Positions 42,684 to 43,088 of a stretch of 43,088 nucleotides of DNA are shown in pieces; position 1 is the stretch's first letter, and every line of letters starts with the position of its first letter. Source of the DNA: Gemmatimonadaceae bacterium (GTDB taxonomy: Bacteria > Gemmatimonadota > Gemmatimonadetes > Gemmatimonadales > Gemmatimonadaceae); contig JACDDT010000016.1 in assembly GCA_013816855.1 (NCBI GenBank), forward strand, positions 1 to 43,088, in the 5' to 3' direction. The notes beneath the pieces are model-generated. The model was not told the origin of the DNA and ran no database searches. It was given only the letters and a program-made list of their open reading frames with translations. The position numbers and the translations under genes were made by a program.

Positions 42684-43088
42684 TTACTGCTTCGATTCCC
42701 AATCCGTCAGTGGCGCCCCGCTAGCTGCGCGCTGGGCTGCATCGGCCACCGCTCTCCGGAGTGGTGCCTGCCTCTGATTGGCCGACGTTGGATTCACCCG
42801 GTTCGTGAGCAGGATCACATAAAGCTGCTTTTCGGGATCCACCCAAATGGACGTACCAGTGTATCCGGTGTGGCCGAAGCTACGCGGCGAGAAATAATGA
42901 CCGGCGCTGGAATTCGCCGAAGGAGTGTCCCAGCCGAGGCCCCTGCTCGATTCCTTACCCTGTCGTGCGGTCCAGCGCGCGATCGTGGACGGCTTGAGAA
43001 GGCGGACGCCGTCATATTCGCCGCCATTGAGAAGCATCTGCGCGAAGACGCTGAGGTCGCGCGCGCTGGAGAAGAGTCCGGCGTGGCC
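42684..43088 (-). CDS. beta-lactamase-family serine hydrolase, C-terminal part
   Basis: The last 134 codons of a gene that begins beyond the right edge. Visible motifs are GHAGLFSSARDLSVFAQMLL, typical of class C beta-lactamase/D-alanyl-esterase proteins, then RGLGWD, and FGHTGYTGTSIW, where HTG takes the role of the KTG box. The catalytic Ser-x-x-Lys lies outside the window. The protein may be an esterase or D-Ala carboxypeptidase-like enzyme. In Bacteroidetes the same domain is often fused or adjacent to GH3 NagZ, which supports a muropeptide-linked role here. It is probably exported; the signal is not visible. Confidence 0.85.
   Translation of the reverse strand, partial: GHAGLFSSARDLSVFAQMLLNGGEYDGVRLLKPSTIARWTARQGKESSRGLGWDTPSANSSAGHYFSPRSFGHTGYTGTSIWVDPEKQLYVILLTNRVNPTSANQRQAPLRRAVADAAQRAASGAPLTDWESKQ

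Noticed and set aside
42466-42702. A longer start for the plug-domain protein
   Set aside because: The extra 79 residues lack a signal peptide at the front and overlap the end of the serine hydrolase gene; the ATG at 42465 has a signal peptide and a ribosome site.
1-43088. CRISPR arrays, tRNA genes, rRNA genes and intact transposases
   Set aside because: No regularly spaced repeats, cloverleaf-like segments, rRNA-like sequence or transposase motif were noticed when reading both strands; a tRNAscan or IS search could confirm.

Overview
The window is about 43 kb of high-GC DNA with densely packed, overlapping genes. It reads as a free-living Gram-negative heterotroph, most likely Gemmatimonadota. 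The reasons are a SusC/SusD pair outside a Bacteroidetes-like context (moderately high GC, a TTGACG-N17-TATGAT promoter in front of susC), many lipoproteins and signal-peptide proteins, two TonB genes, and small proteins that combine carboxypeptidase-regulatory repeats with a TonB plug. The phylum assignment is inference. I saw no rRNA, tRNA, CRISPR array, phage or intact insertion sequence.

Layout. 1-2417 (minus): LEA14-like lipoprotein, DUF4230 protein, a membrane-anchored unknown and a GHL10-type glycosidase cut by the window edge. 2534-3193 (plus): KDPG/KHG aldolase. 3230-7098 (minus): an exported MBL hydrolase overlapping by one base with a large secreted M14-type peptidase. 7304-8116: an M48 lipoprotein protease. 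8117-15546: a complete histidine operon (hisG-D-C-H-A-B-F-hisN-like phosphatase-hisIE) in which every junction is a 4-base stop/start overlap (10 bases for the preferred hisA start). It is preceded by what looks like a classical attenuator: a 29-codon leader ORF with seven His codons, a 13-bp antiterminator helix and an intrinsic terminator just before hisG.

15646-25883: DUF4382 lipoprotein, DUF2779 nuclease fusion, aldo/keto reductase, cardiolipin-synthase-like protein, L,D-transpeptidase, Crp/Fnr regulator, AI-2E family permease, MarR regulator and a small secreted protein. A roughly 200-bp imperfect palindrome lies between the synthase and the reductase. 26021-30086: two TonB proteins, an ankyrin protein and a TolB-like beta-propeller; the first tonB has a near-consensus sigma-54 -24/-12 element upstream.

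30333-43088: an apparent amino-sugar locus. It has an HGSNAT/DUF5009-like membrane acyltransferase, a NagB-PIG-L fusion overlapping a GH3 NagZ-type hexosaminidase, SusC-SusD-DUF4397, a plug-only outer-membrane-type protein and the end of a beta-lactamase-family serine hydrolase. A reasonable reading is uptake and breakdown of GlcNAc-containing oligosaccharides (cell-wall or chitin derived): the SusCD complex imports, NagZ releases GlcNAc, and the NagB/PIG-L protein deacetylates and deaminates it.

The observation most worth following is the histidine attenuator, because I know this mechanism mainly from gammaproteobacteria.
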